Virus record (IMG/VR): IMGVR_UViG_3300021178_000015
Location: 1-51,496 of that record
Strand: one strand, 5' to 3'
Origin: a virus
Length of the DNA stretch: 51,496 bases
Shown here: positions 1-7,382 of the stretch, piece after piece
How the letters are laid out: each line of letters starts with the position of its first letter
How positions within the stretch are numbered: the first letter of the stretch is position 1
Translations under genes and position numbers: made by a program
Notes under the pieces: model-generated
The model's input: the letters and a program-made list of their open reading frames with translations, nothing else
The model's database searches: none
Told to the model about the DNA's origin: nothing

Positions 1-51
1 GGTGGTGGTGGTGGTCCCGGTGGTGGCGGTCCCGGTGGTGGCGGTCCCGCG
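1..51 (+). repeat. 15-base tandem repeat coding Gly/Pro linker (left contig end)
   Basis: Units of GGTCCCGGTGGTGGC encode PGGGG repeats. The same unit closes the right end of the window, so the true copy number across the join is unknown. Confidence 0.9.
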
Positions 52-2211
52 CCAACGCCCATCACGATTGCCGGCCAACCGGTCGCGCCCCGCGTACCCC
101 CAGGCGGGACGCCCGGTTACTTCCCGGCGATGCAGCGCATTGAAAGCGGCAACGAAAAAACGCCGTGGACTGCCGGTACGCCGAAGACCAGCGCGAGCGG
201 CGCATTTCAAATGACGGATGCAACGTGGCTGGAAAACCGCCCGGCCGGCGTGACCGCGATGCGCGCCAAAGATGCGACGCCGGCACAGCAGACGCAAGCG
301 GCCGAAACGTTTACGGCGAAGAATGCCGGAAAGTTGCAGCAAAACAACCTGCCCGTGAACGATGTTAACTTGTACGTCGCGCATAACCTGGGCGCAAACG
401 GCGCTGCGAAACTGCTGCATGCGGACCCGAACGCCGACGCCCGTACGGTTGTCGGCGACGTGGCTGCGAACAACAATCCGATGTTCTACAAGGGCAGGCC
501 TACGGTTGCGGTAGCCATGCAGCGCTACGCTGCGGAAATGGGCAAAGGCACGGCACAGCAGCCGGTCAATACCGCTTCGCTGCCCGACGTCGGCGCGGCG
601 CCATGGAACGGCGCAACGACGCCCCAGGGTGACCGCATTGCAACGCCGGCAGAGCGTGCTGCCGGGCCGGTAGTAGGCAACGCGCCCGCGATCGGCAGCA
701 CCGTAGGCAGCATTGCCGGCGCGGCGGCTGGCGGGCCCGTGGGTTCTGTGGCGGGTGGCGCGGCTGGTGGCGGAGCCGGCCAAGCGTTTCAGAGCTGGAT
801 GCGCGGCGAAAGCCAAGACCCGGTGAAGATCGCGAAGCAAGCCGCGCTCGGTGGCGTCCTGGGTATCGCGCCGGAAGCAAGGCCGTTGCTTGGCGCTGCG
901 GCTCGTGTTGGCGGCGCTGCGGCAGTTGATGCCGGCGCGACCGCGGCAGGGGGCGGAAGCACGGCGGACGTAATCGACAGTGCGGTGGAAGGCGGGAGCT
1001 ATGCGCTTGGCGGCGAAATGCTGGGGCGCTTCATTTCCGCGCTGGGCCCGGCTGCGCATCGCGTGTTGTCGAACTACAAGCCGGATGCGCAAGTACAAAT
1101 GTCGGAAATGGCCGGCAAGTTGTCCGAAGCACGCAAGACGCTGGAAACGGAGGAACCGAAGATTGCCGGGGCTGCGGGTGCCAGCTCGCCCAATCCGAAG
1201 TACGACGCAGCGAAGGCCCAGGAAGAAGCCGCGAGCGAATTTATCAAGGCGCACGGGCAGAGCCCTGAAGACATGGTGTACGCATACGATCAGGCGAAGG
1301 GCCCGACGCCTACATCTGCCGGTGAAGCGTTTACGATGCGCCGAGCCAATTCGGAGCGCGCCAACGTATCGGCCGGCTATAACGAGCTGCGCCAGCAAGT
1401 GAACGATACCGGCGTTGGCGCACCGAAGCCGAACCAGCCCGTACCAGACGGTCCGGTTGCGCAGCTCCGTACGGCAGACAACATGACCGGCAGCGTTCCG
1501 GAACAGTTCCGGCCGCAAGCTGAACATGCGGAAATGCTGATAAAGGCGCCGGCTCAGAACTGGGGTCAGAAGTGGCAACAGTTGCAAGACGCCGGTTCTG
1601 AGCTGATTAGGCAGCGCATGGACTTCTTGAACGCGGGAGACAAGACCAGCGCCACCGCAATGAACAATCTTTTCCAAGGCGTACGGAACCAACAGAAGGC
1701 CGCAGCCGAATACGTGTTCGGTGCCGATCGCGGCAAGGCGATTATCAGCAACCTTGAAAATCTTGACCAGCGTTACGCCAAGGTCATGAACGCCACCAAC
1801 GGCATGAATTACGAAAAGATGCGAACGACGCTCGCGGCCGGCAACACGCCGGAAGCGCGCGAGCTGGAAAAGAATTTCACCGAATTTGCGAAGGGCGACC
1901 CATCGGCAATGCGCGCGTTCAACGCAATGAAGGCCGGCGCGAAGGGCGATTGGAAGTCAGAAGCGGCGCTGATGACGCCGATCATTGCCGGCGAAGCTGC
2001 GACTAACGCCAGCGGCATCCCGACGCTGGGCGCGGTAAGTGCTGCGATCGGCGGGTATCGTCTGTACAAGATTGCGCAAGGCTACATGAACGCGCGCATT
2101 CTGGGCAAAGCCGTGATGTTCAAAGATTTCTTAGCCAACGAAGCGAAGAACGGCTTTCCGAGCCTCGCCCAAGGTGCGGCGCAACGCGGAGCCGTACAGG
2201 GGGCGCAGTAA
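1..2211 (+). CDS. Ejection protein with lytic transglycosylase domain (C-terminal part of a gene split by the contig ends)
   Basis: An open frame enters at base 1 and ends in TAA. It continues the frame that runs off the right end, so both pieces are one gene of roughly 1,340 aa. After a Gly/Pro repeat comes an SLT-type lytic transglycosylase domain with the probable catalytic Glu in RIESGN (codon at base 142), followed by SGAFQMTDATW. Such domains cut peptidoglycan so that DNA can cross the cell wall. Next is an Ala/Gly-rich, weakly hydrophobic stretch (about bases 650-960), then a long helical tail. The fold order recalls T7 gp16-like internal virion proteins; that assignment is inferred. 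The gene is followed by overlapping small virion genes (TAATG junction). Confidence 0.85.
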   Translation, partial: GGGGGPGGGGPGGGGPAPTPITIAGQPVAPRVPPGGTPGYFPAMQRIESGNEKTPWTAGTPKTSASGAFQMTDATWLENRPAGVTAMRAKDATPAQQTQAAETFTAKNAGKLQQNNLPVNDVNLYVAHNLGANGAAKLLHADPNADARTVVGDVAANNNPMFYKGRPTVAVAMQRYAAEMGKGTAQQPVNTASLPDVGAAPWNGATTPQGDRIATPAERAAGPVVGNAPAIGSTVGSIAGAAAGGPVGSVAGGAAGGGAGQAFQSWMRGESQDPVKIAKQAALGGVLGIAPEARPLLGAAARVGGAAAVDAGATAAGGGSTADVIDSAVEGGSYALGGEMLGRFISALGPAAHRVLSNYKPDAQVQMSEMAGKLSEARKTLETEEPKIAGAAGASSPNPKYDAAKAQEEAASEFIKAHGQSPEDMVYAYDQAKGPTPTSAGEAFTMRRANSERANVSAGYNELRQQVNDTGVGAPKPNQPVPDGPVAQLRTADNMTGSVPEQFRPQAEHAEMLIKAPAQNWGQKWQQLQDAGSELIRQRMDFLNAGDKTSATAMNNLFQGVRNQQKAAAEYVFGADRGKAIISNLENLDQRYAKVMNATNGMNYEKMRTTLAAGNTPEARELEKNFTEFAKGDPSAMRAFNAMKAGAKGDWKSEAALMTPIIAGEAATNASGIPTLGAVSAAIGGYRLYKIAQGYMNARILGKAVMFKDFLANEAKNGFPSLAQGAAQRGAVQGAQ

Positions 2212-2453
2212 TGAGTGACGATAATGATACCCGGCCGAAGTCACCGAGAGAGCTGGTGGAGCGGCTAGAGTTTTATGGAAAGGCTGTGAGCGCGCTAGGC
2301 GGATTAAATGATCTTGATTGGTCATTGTATGCGGCCGCAGAAATGCTGACTTATTATTTGGACCGCGATGCCGCGCGAGACGCTGAGCGTACTGCGCTTA
2401 CGGACCCTGTTTCGATTTTGCAAGATGCTAGCGTACGTCGGGGCAAAGAGTAA
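2211..2453 (+). CDS. Small phage protein, unknown
   Basis: 80 aa. The ATG overlaps the upstream TAA (TAATG), so it is translationally coupled to the ejection protein, and its own stop overlaps the next start in the same way. The protein is acidic and mostly helical with no recognisable motif. Its position suggests a virion or assembly role, but nothing in the sequence proves it. Confidence 0.75.
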   Translation: MSDDNDTRPKSPRELVERLEFYGKAVSALGGLNDLDWSLYAAAEMLTYYLDRDAARDAERTALTDPVSILQDASVRRGKE

Positions 2454-2740
2454 TGGCACGCAATGAAGCGCACATGCATTTGCCGCTAATCGACCGGCTG
2501 GCGGAGCAGTTGAAAGACAGCGGCACGCCGAGCCACACAGCGCGAGACATGGCGTTATCGATTTTGCGTGACCGCGGACACGTGCATACCAACTCCGAGC
2601 AGCTTACGGCAGAAGGTGCGCGACGCGATCAGATGGGGGCCGCTGGCAGGGCAATCGACCGTGCTTCGAAGGCCAGCGGCAAGTCGGCGGAGCACTATGA
2701 GTACGATACGAAAACCAACCGCGCCGTACTCAAGAGGTAA
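2453..2740 (+). CDS. Conserved phage protein, unknown
   Basis: 95 aa, basic. It has a helical N-terminal part (PLIDRLAEQL) and a C-terminal run (GRAIDRASKASGKSAEHYEYD then KTNRAVLKR). I recall this pattern from uncharacterised proteins near phage structural genes, a recollection and not a search result. It is coupled to the gene before it by a TAATG overlap. No catalytic motif is visible. Confidence 0.75.
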   Translation: MARNEAHMHLPLIDRLAEQLKDSGTPSHTARDMALSILRDRGHVHTNSEQLTAEGARRDQMGAAGRAIDRASKASGKSAEHYEYDTKTNRAVLKR

Positions 2741-2743
2741 AAC

Positions 2744-2751
2744 GTTTAAAC
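2744..2751. repeat. GTTTAAAC octamer, one of ten genome copies
   Basis: The palindrome GTTTAAAC also begins at 10561, 12562, 16193, 25387, 32066, 35111, 39684, 41438 and 48656. Four copies (2744, 16193, 25387, 48656) extend to CGTTTAAACG. At about 60 % GC roughly 0.3 copies are expected. Coding copies force rare TTA or AT-rich TTT-AAA codons, so the DNA word itself seems selected. Confidence 0.85.
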
Positions 2752-3072
2752 GTGTCGTTATTTCCGTGGCTCAGTCAACCGCCGCCAACGCTCAAAGAGT
2801 TGACGCCACGGGAGCGCATGCTTGAACGGCTCAAGTTCGGCGTGCCGCTAGAGCTTGCGGCGCGTGCGGCCGGGCTCCGTCCGGAAAACCTCAAGGAAGA
2901 CCCGGAAGTTGATAAGGCGATGGCCGAAGGCGAGATTTTGCTATTCGAACGCGCGCGAGACAGCAGCGTAACGGGCATTGTACGGGCCGCTATGCGTCGG
3001 GAAGCGGAGAGTTGGTTACCCAAGGCGGAACCCAGTTCGGCGGGCTCGCTTGAAGACCTTTTGCGGGATTAA
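2752..3072 (+). CDS. Probable terminase small subunit (helix-turn-helix)
   Basis: 106 aa with a GTG start. After a Pro-rich N-terminus beginning FPWLSQPPP, residues ~25-60 contain a helix-turn-helix-like pattern (PLELAARAAGL, then EDPEVDKAMAEGE). An Arg-rich helix follows (ARDSSVTGIVRAAMRREA). This resembles phage small terminase proteins, which bind the packaging site and hand DNA to the large subunit. The large subunit gene is 12 kb away, so neighbourhood gives no support. A general DNA-binding protein is the alternative. The last 83 bases overlap a converging gene. Confidence 0.5.
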   Translation: MSLFPWLSQPPPTLKELTPRERMLERLKFGVPLELAARAAGLRPENLKEDPEVDKAMAEGEILLFERARDSSVTGIVRAAMRREAESWLPKAEPSSAGSLEDLLRD

Positions 3073-3232
3073 TTTTATTCATCCACGGCGCGCGGTTGTT
3101 TGCGTCTCGTTTCAAACACGCGGGGATACCGTCGTACTTTGCGCATTCTGCTGGGTGCAGACAAGACGGACAGTTAATGTTTTCGCAACGGGACGGATAA
3201 GGGTCCAGCTTAGTTTCCCAGGGTAACGTCAT
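2990..3232 (-). CDS. Small Cys-rich protein with N-terminal LPWE motif
   Basis: 80 aa. The chosen ATG has GGAG eight bases upstream; an earlier ATG at 3265 lies in the loop of a hairpin and has no ribosome site. The protein starts MTLPWETK, a motif shared with many proteins of this genome. It then has a four-Cys cluster (RCENINCPSC, ECAKYDGIPAC) that could bind zinc. It is the second gene of a short minus-strand operon driven from 3536, and converges on the small-terminase candidate. Confidence 0.6.
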   Translation of the reverse strand: MTLPWETKLDPYPSRCENINCPSCLHPAECAKYDGIPACLKRDANNRAPWMNKINPAKGLQASPPNWVPPWVTNSPLPDA

Positions 3233-3252
3233 TTCGACGGCTCCGTATTTAT

Positions 3253-3282
3253 GTGCTGCCGACATTCGTACGCCGGCAGCAC
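3253..3282. terminator. Strong hairpin between converging units
   Basis: GTGCTGCCG and CGGCAGCAC form a 9-bp stem around a 12-base loop. On the plus strand it is followed by AAATATTTT, so it can act as a modest terminator for transcription coming from the ejection/terminase block. Confidence 0.5.
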
Positions 3283-3289
3283 AAATATT

Positions 3290-3445
3290 TTAGCGTGTGC
3301 GACCCATGTACACAACGCGAATTGGCTGCGCCGATTTCGTGACCTGCCAACCGACGATATCGGATATCGTCAGAAATACGAGCCCCAACACAACAACGGC
3401 GCCAAAACTCAGGAAAACTCCGACAAGCAAGCGTGCGAGTACCAT
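3290..3445 (-). CDS. Small membrane protein
   Basis: 51 aa. The ATG is preceded by an ideal AAAGGAGG. The protein has one hydrophobic segment (LLVGVFLSFGAVVVLGLVFL) and then a short polar tail ending MGRTR. It is the first gene after a sigma-70-like promoter at 3508-3536. The leader between promoter and gene is packed with TGTACA words. Function unknown; a lysis or superinfection-exclusion role would be guesswork. Confidence 0.7.
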   Translation of the reverse strand: MVLARLLVGVFLSFGAVVVLGLVFLTISDIVGWQVTKSAQPIRVVYMGRTR

Positions 3446-3507
3446 TTCAACCTCCTTTGCGTGTTGTACACATTTTTCTGTACAAACGTAGTACGTACAG
3501 CGCTGTA

Positions 3508-3536
3508 CACATAGTTCCGTACAAGGAACATGTCAA
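3508..3536 (-). promoter_or_regulatory. Sigma-70-like promoter for the 51-aa membrane protein
   Basis: Minus strand TTGACA, 17-base spacer, TATGTG. TGTACA repeats lie just downstream at 3504, 3479 and 3465. Confidence 0.6.
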
Positions 3537-3556
3537 GCCGCTACATTTAGGCCCCA

Positions 3557-3605
3557 TTGTCATACACCCCACAAAATGTGGACAAAAACCCTTGATGTAT
3601 GACAA
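3557..3605. promoter_or_regulatory. Inverted pair of TTGTCATACA sites upstream of a structural gene
   Basis: TTGTCATACA (3557-3566) faces TGTATGACAA (3596-3605) across 29 bases. The same decamer recurs at two other structural control regions (22426, 22440 and 29056). A weak plus-strand promoter (TGGACA, 16 bases, GACAAT) would place the second copy on its -10 box. Repressor or activator operator is inferred. Confidence 0.6.
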
Positions 3606-3665
3606 TCCGGCGTGTTATCGGTGATTTGGTGAAGATTTCCAACCGCGCCCATAGGAGGCTATACC

Positions 3666-4403
3666 GTGCAAATTGTTAACCAGCCCATTTTGGGCGGCGG
3701 CTTCCGCCACTATTCCGGTTTGCTGCCCGCGATCAACGCAGCCGGCGACCCGTTCCACGCTTCTGTGAGGCTTTTCCACGTCCCGGCTGCGGACACCAAC
3801 GCGATGTTCCGCGGTGATATCGCCGTTGCGTCGTCGGGCTCGATCGGTACCCAAGGCGGCGCCGACAACCCGGCCAACATCGGCCCGCCGGCCGCGAACC
3901 CGGCAACCACCGTCATCGGCAATGGCGGTGGTTCGGGTCTGGGCAACCAATCGATTGCGCCGAACATCACGCGTTGGGTGCCCGCCGATACCACGTCGCT
4001 GATTGTCGGCGCCATTGTCGGCTTCGGTCCGATCACGCTGTACATGGCCAAGAACGGCTTCCAGTACAAACCGGCGAGCTTCGAAGCGTGGTTCTGGGTG
4101 GAGACGGACCCCGGCATGGAATTTACCGCGACTGTGCCCACGGTGCCCGGGACCGCGTTCAATTTGCAGCTCATGGACGGTATCGACGTGAAGGCGAACG
4201 CGGGCTTTCAGGCGACGCGCTTCGGCGTCTCCGGTCTTTCGCTGGACCCGGCAACGATTGCGACCACGGCCACGCTGCCATTGCGCATCCTGGGTTCGGG
4301 CGAGCAGATCGGCAACGACCCCACTTCGCCGGGCTTCGTCGCGAAGGTGACTTTCAACAAGAGCCGGCACGCATTCGCCAACGGCGTGAACGTCGCCGAC
4401 TAA
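3666..4403 (+). CDS. Abundant virion structural protein (decoration or head protein candidate)
   Basis: 245 aa with a GTG start behind a strong AGGAGG. The sequence is Gly/Ala/Thr-rich and looks beta-structured, with Gly-rich linkers around residues 60-95 and no catalytic motif. The gene stands alone between an operator-bearing leader and a strong hairpin terminator, the arrangement expected for a highly expressed virion protein. It could be a head decoration or fibre protein; the capsid itself is encoded at 22.6 kb. I do not recognise the family. Confidence 0.7.
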   Translation: MQIVNQPILGGGFRHYSGLLPAINAAGDPFHASVRLFHVPAADTNAMFRGDIAVASSGSIGTQGGADNPANIGPPAANPATTVIGNGGGSGLGNQSIAPNITRWVPADTTSLIVGAIVGFGPITLYMAKNGFQYKPASFEAWFWVETDPGMEFTATVPTVPGTAFNLQLMDGIDVKANAGFQATRFGVSGLSLDPATIATTATLPLRILGSGEQIGNDPTSPGFVAKVTFNKSRHAFANGVNVAD

Positions 4404-4413
4404 CGAGAACATG

Positions 4414-4440
4414 GCGAGAGCGTCCGTACGCTCTCGCTTC
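4414..4440 (+). terminator. Terminator after the structural gene
   Basis: A perfect 9-bp stem, GCGAGAGCG with CGCTCTCGC, around a 6-base loop, followed by TTCTC. The T-run is short, so partial read-through is likely. Confidence 0.65.
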
Positions 4441-4471
4441 TCACTGCACCCTGAAACGAGGATACAGGACA

Positions 4472-5050
4472 ATGAAGGAATTTCTTTCCAAACTGAAGGG
4501 TGCAACGCTCGCGATTGCGGCCGTTGTTGCTCTGTTGCTGCCCACCGATGGCGCCTTGGCGCAGACCGTGGTTGCGCTTCCGAACAACGTTATCATCAAC
4601 AGCGTTCTGGACATGGGCAACGGCCCCATGGAACTGAAGGTGCTGCAAGGCAACGGCTGGCTGTTCACCGCGCAGGGTGCCGGCGTCGGCTCCACGTCGG
4701 GTTCGTCCACCACGTTGACGCTCACGGCGACGGCAGCCGCGGACCCGCCATGTGTGGGTTGCGAAATTTCCGGCGCCGGCATTACGTCGGGCACCACCGT
4801 GGCAGCGTTCAACGGCACGACCACCATTACGCTCTCCGCGGCGATGACGGTTGCGGCGTCCACTCCGCTTGCCTGGGGCATGGCTTGTCCGACCTTCGCT
4901 TCGTTGCTGGGCCTGCCTCCGGTGCCGAACGTCGGCTTGCCATCTAGCGGCGGGCCTGACTTGCCGCTGTACACGCAAGCGCGTGTCTGCCTTCTGGCGC
5001 AGAATGGCCCCGGTCTTACCGTACTTCCGTTCCCGATCGGCGCACATTAA
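4472..5050 (+). CDS. Secreted or virion protein with Sec signal peptide
   Basis: 192 aa. A typical signal peptide is present: KLK, then a hydrophobic core (ATLAIAAVVALLL), then a cleavage site after GALA. The mature part is Thr/Ser/Gly-rich and beta-like (TTLTLTATAA, GTTTITLSAAMTV) with Cys pairs that could form disulfides in the periplasm. The gene is boxed by two hairpin terminators. The repeat style resembles tail-fibre shafts. Why a phage structural-cluster protein should be exported is unclear. Confidence 0.7.
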   Translation: MKEFLSKLKGATLAIAAVVALLLPTDGALAQTVVALPNNVIINSVLDMGNGPMELKVLQGNGWLFTAQGAGVGSTSGSSTTLTLTATAAADPPCVGCEISGAGITSGTTVAAFNGTTTITLSAAMTVAASTPLAWGMACPTFASLLGLPPVPNVGLPSSGGPDLPLYTQARVCLLAQNGPGLTVLPFPIGAH

Positions 5051-5063
5051 CAGCGCCTAGCAG

Positions 5064-5090
5064 CCGGGGGCTTCGGCTCCCGGTTTCACT
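5064..5090 (+). terminator. TTCG-tetraloop hairpin terminator
   Basis: CCGGGGGC-TTCG-GCTCCCGG (one G-U pair) is followed by TTTCACTTT. The UUCG loop is unusually stable in RNA. Confidence 0.65.
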
Positions 5091-5111
5091 TTCAACCGGA
5101 GGATTGCTCCC

Positions 5112-5405
5112 ATGCGTAAATATTTTGCTTGCGCGTTCGCGATGTCGCTTGCTTTCTCCGCTCCGATCGCGGCTGCGGCGCAGACTTCCAAGCAGGGCAT
5201 GCCAACCATTCATGTTCCGTACAGCGGCGCGGTTAAGGTGCCCTTCATGACGACTGCGCAGCTCCCGATTTGCGACAGCTTCAACATCGGCATCATCCTA
5301 GGCGTCACCGATGCAACGACGCCGACGTACAACGGAGCCGTGACCGGCGGCAGCAACGTTGCCGTGCTTGTCGTGTGCAACGGCGCTGCTTGGAAATCGA
5401 TGTAG
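5112..5405 (+). CDS. Small secreted protein
   Basis: 97 aa with a good GGAGG site. The Sec signal peptide is RKYF, hydrophobic core FAMSLAFSAPIA, cleavage near AAAA-QT. The ~75-aa mature domain is beta-like with two Cys (QLPICDSF, VLVVCNGAAW) and looks like one small tail-fibre module. It is the second consecutive exported protein in the structural cluster. Function unknown. Confidence 0.7.
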   Translation: MRKYFACAFAMSLAFSAPIAAAAQTSKQGMPTIHVPYSGAVKVPFMTTAQLPICDSFNIGIILGVTDATTPTYNGAVTGGSNVAVLVVCNGAAWKSM

Positions 5406-5420
5406 CAAGGAGTTGCCGCC

Positions 5421-5738
5421 GTGGCTATGAACCCCATCGTCTCCATTCCGCGCGACTATCAGCAGTGGTCGAACAACGTCATTCCGGTTATCGACTTTCA
5501 GTGCAAAGCCGGTGTGTACACGCTCACGGCGACGGCCTCGGTGTGGGGTACGGCGCAGCTTCAGCGCATGATTGCGGACCCGGTGTTGGGTGCGGAGTAC
5601 ATTAACATCGGTGCTTCGATTGTCGCCAACGGATTGTACGAGTACCACTTGGCGGCGGGGCAGTATCATTTGGCCGTTGCGGGTACGACGGGCTTTTCCG
5701 GCGTGTTCGAGCGTACCGGTTCGTGGGCAGGAAGGTAG
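5421..5738 (+). CDS. Small structural-cluster protein, unknown
   Basis: 105 aa. The GTG start is chosen because AAGGAG lies eight bases before it; an ATG two codons later would sit too far from that site. The protein is beta-rich (YTLTATASVWG, YEYHLAAGQYHLAVAG) with no signal peptide. It is close to the genes on either side and probably in their operon. No family recognised. Confidence 0.7.
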   Translation: MAMNPIVSIPRDYQQWSNNVIPVIDFQCKAGVYTLTATASVWGTAQLQRMIADPVLGAEYINIGASIVANGLYEYHLAAGQYHLAVAGTTGFSGVFERTGSWAGR

Positions 5739-5741
5739 CGC

Positions 5742-6038
5742 ATGCGCGTAACGATTATTCGAGACGACAATTTCGTGAGCGTGGATGGCGAGGGCTACAA
5801 GGTCGATTGCAGTTCGCTGCCCGCCGACTTTCACGCGTTGCAGTGGACTGGTGCCACGGGCGAAGTTGAGTACCGCATGACGGTGTGTACGCATTGCGGT
5901 GCGCGTTCGAAGAAGCCCAACGCGACGATTGCCGATACGACGGAGTTCAAGCCGCAACTTGATGGCTGGCATGCTGCAAAGTTGGCGGCCGATGCAAAAA
6001 AGAAGGCCAAAGCCGATGCTGCCAGACTTGAAGGTTAG
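5742..6038 (+). CDS. Conserved phage protein upstream of lysis-type genes
   Basis: 98 aa. It begins MRVTIIRDDNFVSVDGEGY, has a mid-section ALQWTGATGEVEYR, one CxxC (CTHCG), and ends in a Lys/Ala-rich helix. I recall proteins with this layout in tail-fibre or lysis neighbourhoods of many Gram-negative phages, always without known function. The tail overlaps the next gene by 23 bases. Confidence 0.75.
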   Translation: MRVTIIRDDNFVSVDGEGYKVDCSSLPADFHALQWTGATGEVEYRMTVCTHCGARSKKPNATIADTTEFKPQLDGWHAAKLAADAKKKAKADAARLEG

Positions 6039-6327
6039 GTGCCCCGCGACCGGCTTTACGCGCGCGTGCCGTGAAATCTTGGCGGAGTGCGAATGTCCGA
6101 AATTCGTCAGTATCAAGGGTACGGACCCGCAAACCGGCGCGATCGTTGATCGGCACGGTTGCGTTGACAGCTTCCTGCCGCTACTGTTGATTGAAAACGC
6201 CCAGGTATCGCGGCAGATCGGCGCGGCTATCGAGAGTTTCCGCAATGAAGTTGTGAAGGCAAACGATAGCGCAATGGAGGAACGACAGCGGCTTTTCAGC
6301 GCGGCGCGGCAGCAACTTTTAGGGTAA
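6016..6327 (+). CDS. Conserved phage Cys-containing protein, unknown
   Basis: 103 aa. The ATG lies inside the end of the previous gene. Its Cys-bearing first half (VRCPATGFTRACREIL, ECECPKFV) precedes CVDSFLPLLLIEN. The helical second half (SRQIGAAIESFRNEVVKAN) could form a coiled coil. It resembles uncharacterised proteins common near phage holin genes (recollection, not a search). Confidence 0.75.
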   Translation: MLPDLKVRCPATGFTRACREILAECECPKFVSIKGTDPQTGAIVDRHGCVDSFLPLLLIENAQVSRQIGAAIESFRNEVVKANDSAMEERQRLFSAARQQLLG

Positions 6328-6333
6328 AGCGTC

Positions 6334-6615
6334 ATGCAAATCTATAACCGGGGATCAACAGTGCATCACCACCTTGACACGCTTAACTGGCCGGTAGCCG
6401 GCGTTACGGTGGTGTCTTGGCCGTGGTTGAACGAGCTTTGGGCCTACGTTCCGGCCCCCACGGCGGTCTACATGATTGTGTCGGCGGCCTTTATGTTGTT
6501 CCAGATGTCTGATAAGCTGGGGCTGCTGCATCGTTTCAAGCGCCATGCGCCGGAAACGCCAGAAGATCGGCGGGCAACTTCCATCATCAAGGAACTGCCG
6601 GACGCCCCACAATAG
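6334..6615 (+). CDS. Single-span membrane protein, possible holin or spanin partner
   Basis: 93 aa. An N-terminal hydrophilic part with a Trp-rich stretch (VVSWPWLNELW) leads into one membrane segment (AVYMIVSAAFMLFQ). A charged cytoplasmic tail follows (RFKRHAPETPEDRR). It sits six bases after the preceding gene. The better holin candidate is at 14683 beside the endolysin, so this could be an accessory lysis or injection protein. Confidence 0.65.
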   Translation: MQIYNRGSTVHHHLDTLNWPVAGVTVVSWPWLNELWAYVPAPTAVYMIVSAAFMLFQMSDKLGLLHRFKRHAPETPEDRRATSIIKELPDAPQ

Positions 6616-6626
6616 GAGCACTGAGC

Positions 6627-6956
6627 ATGAGCGTTTTTAAGGGTCACAAGTCCGGCTTTAACCCCAAGGGCAGTAACGCATGCGTGCCCAACGAAATGGG
6701 GCCGCCAACGACGAAGTTCGGCGGGCGCCCTGCGGTGCCGGCCGGGCCGTTGAAGCGCTACCCGGGCGCCGCTGCGGACATTTCGAACGGCAATCGCCGG
6801 CTTGCCAAGGCCAGCCACGGCGAAGGCGAAGGCAGCGGCGTGACCTTCAGTGGCGCCCCCAGCGGCTTCAAAAACACGGGCGGCGTGTCCAGCGGTCGCA
6901 AACCCGGCGGCATGGATGGCAAGCGCAGCAAGGCCATGTCGTACAATAAGAAGTGA
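6627..6956 (+). CDS. Low-complexity basic protein, unknown
   Basis: 109 aa, Gly/Ser/Lys-rich and probably disordered, with repeated SG(F/V) and GRKPGG stretches and a basic C-terminus (KRSKAMSYNKK). A GGAG site is ten bases upstream. It may bind nucleic acid or be a virion filler protein. No domain seen. Confidence 0.65.
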   Translation: MSVFKGHKSGFNPKGSNACVPNEMGPPTTKFGGRPAVPAGPLKRYPGAAADISNGNRRLAKASHGEGEGSGVTFSGAPSGFKNTGGVSSGRKPGGMDGKRSKAMSYNKK

Positions 6957-6968
6957 TGGAGCCGTACA

Positions 6969-7382
6969 ATGTTCTATCGCCCGGGCGGTACGGCTAAGGC
7001 GCCCAACCGGCAGTACGATACGGTCTATGCCGACACCATCGGCCTAGCCACCGATTGGCTGCCGATCAATAAGGGCGATACGATCGCGGTCAACATCGCA
7101 CGCGCGTCCATTGTGTTTGCGAGCGCTGCGCAAAGCGCCGTGACCGCAACGCCGGTTGCGCCGGAAGCAACCGTGGTCATGGAATTGGCCGTTTTGGGCG
7201 GCGCAGCTCCGATCAAGTTCCCGATCGATAACTGGCAGAACGTGGTGGTTGCCACGTCACGCCGGGCACACCGCGCGGGCTTTGTGCGGCTCAAGATTTT
7301 GAATATCAACAACGGCGACGGTACGGGCCTCTTGATGGGCCTGCAAATCAGCCGTACGGGTGAAAGCGGAGCGGTGACCTAG
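6969..7382 (+). CDS. Small beta-rich structural protein
   Basis: 137 aa. A GGAG site lies nine bases upstream, and the stop overlaps the next GTG. It has alternating strands (DTIAVNIARASIVFASAA, ATVVMELAVLGGAAPIKF, FVRLKILNINNG), typical of tail adaptor or fibre-base domains. It heads the tail-fibre array, so a baseplate or adaptor role is a reasonable inference. Confidence 0.65.
   Translation: MFYRPGGTAKAPNRQYDTVYADTIGLATDWLPINKGDTIAVNIARASIVFASAAQSAVTATPVAPEATVVMELAVLGGAAPIKFPIDNWQNVVVATSRRAHRAGFVRLKILNINNGDGTGLLMGLQISRTGESGAVT

Noticed and set aside
598-603. CCATGG over-representation
   Set aside because: About 17 copies by eye, equal to the ~17 expected at this GC content.
3974-4471. 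Long plus-strand frame across the abundant structural gene
   Set aside because: Arg/His-rich shadow of the real frame; only the part from 4472, with signal peptide and ribosome site, is coding.
3615-4505. 296-codon minus-strand frame
   Set aside because: GC-rich antisense shadow, Arg/Gly/Val-rich and without domains; opposite a gene with strong expression signals.
5298-6335. 345-codon minus-strand frame over four plus genes
   Set aside because: Arg/His-rich antisense composition and no start signals; the plus genes overlap in the usual coupled way.
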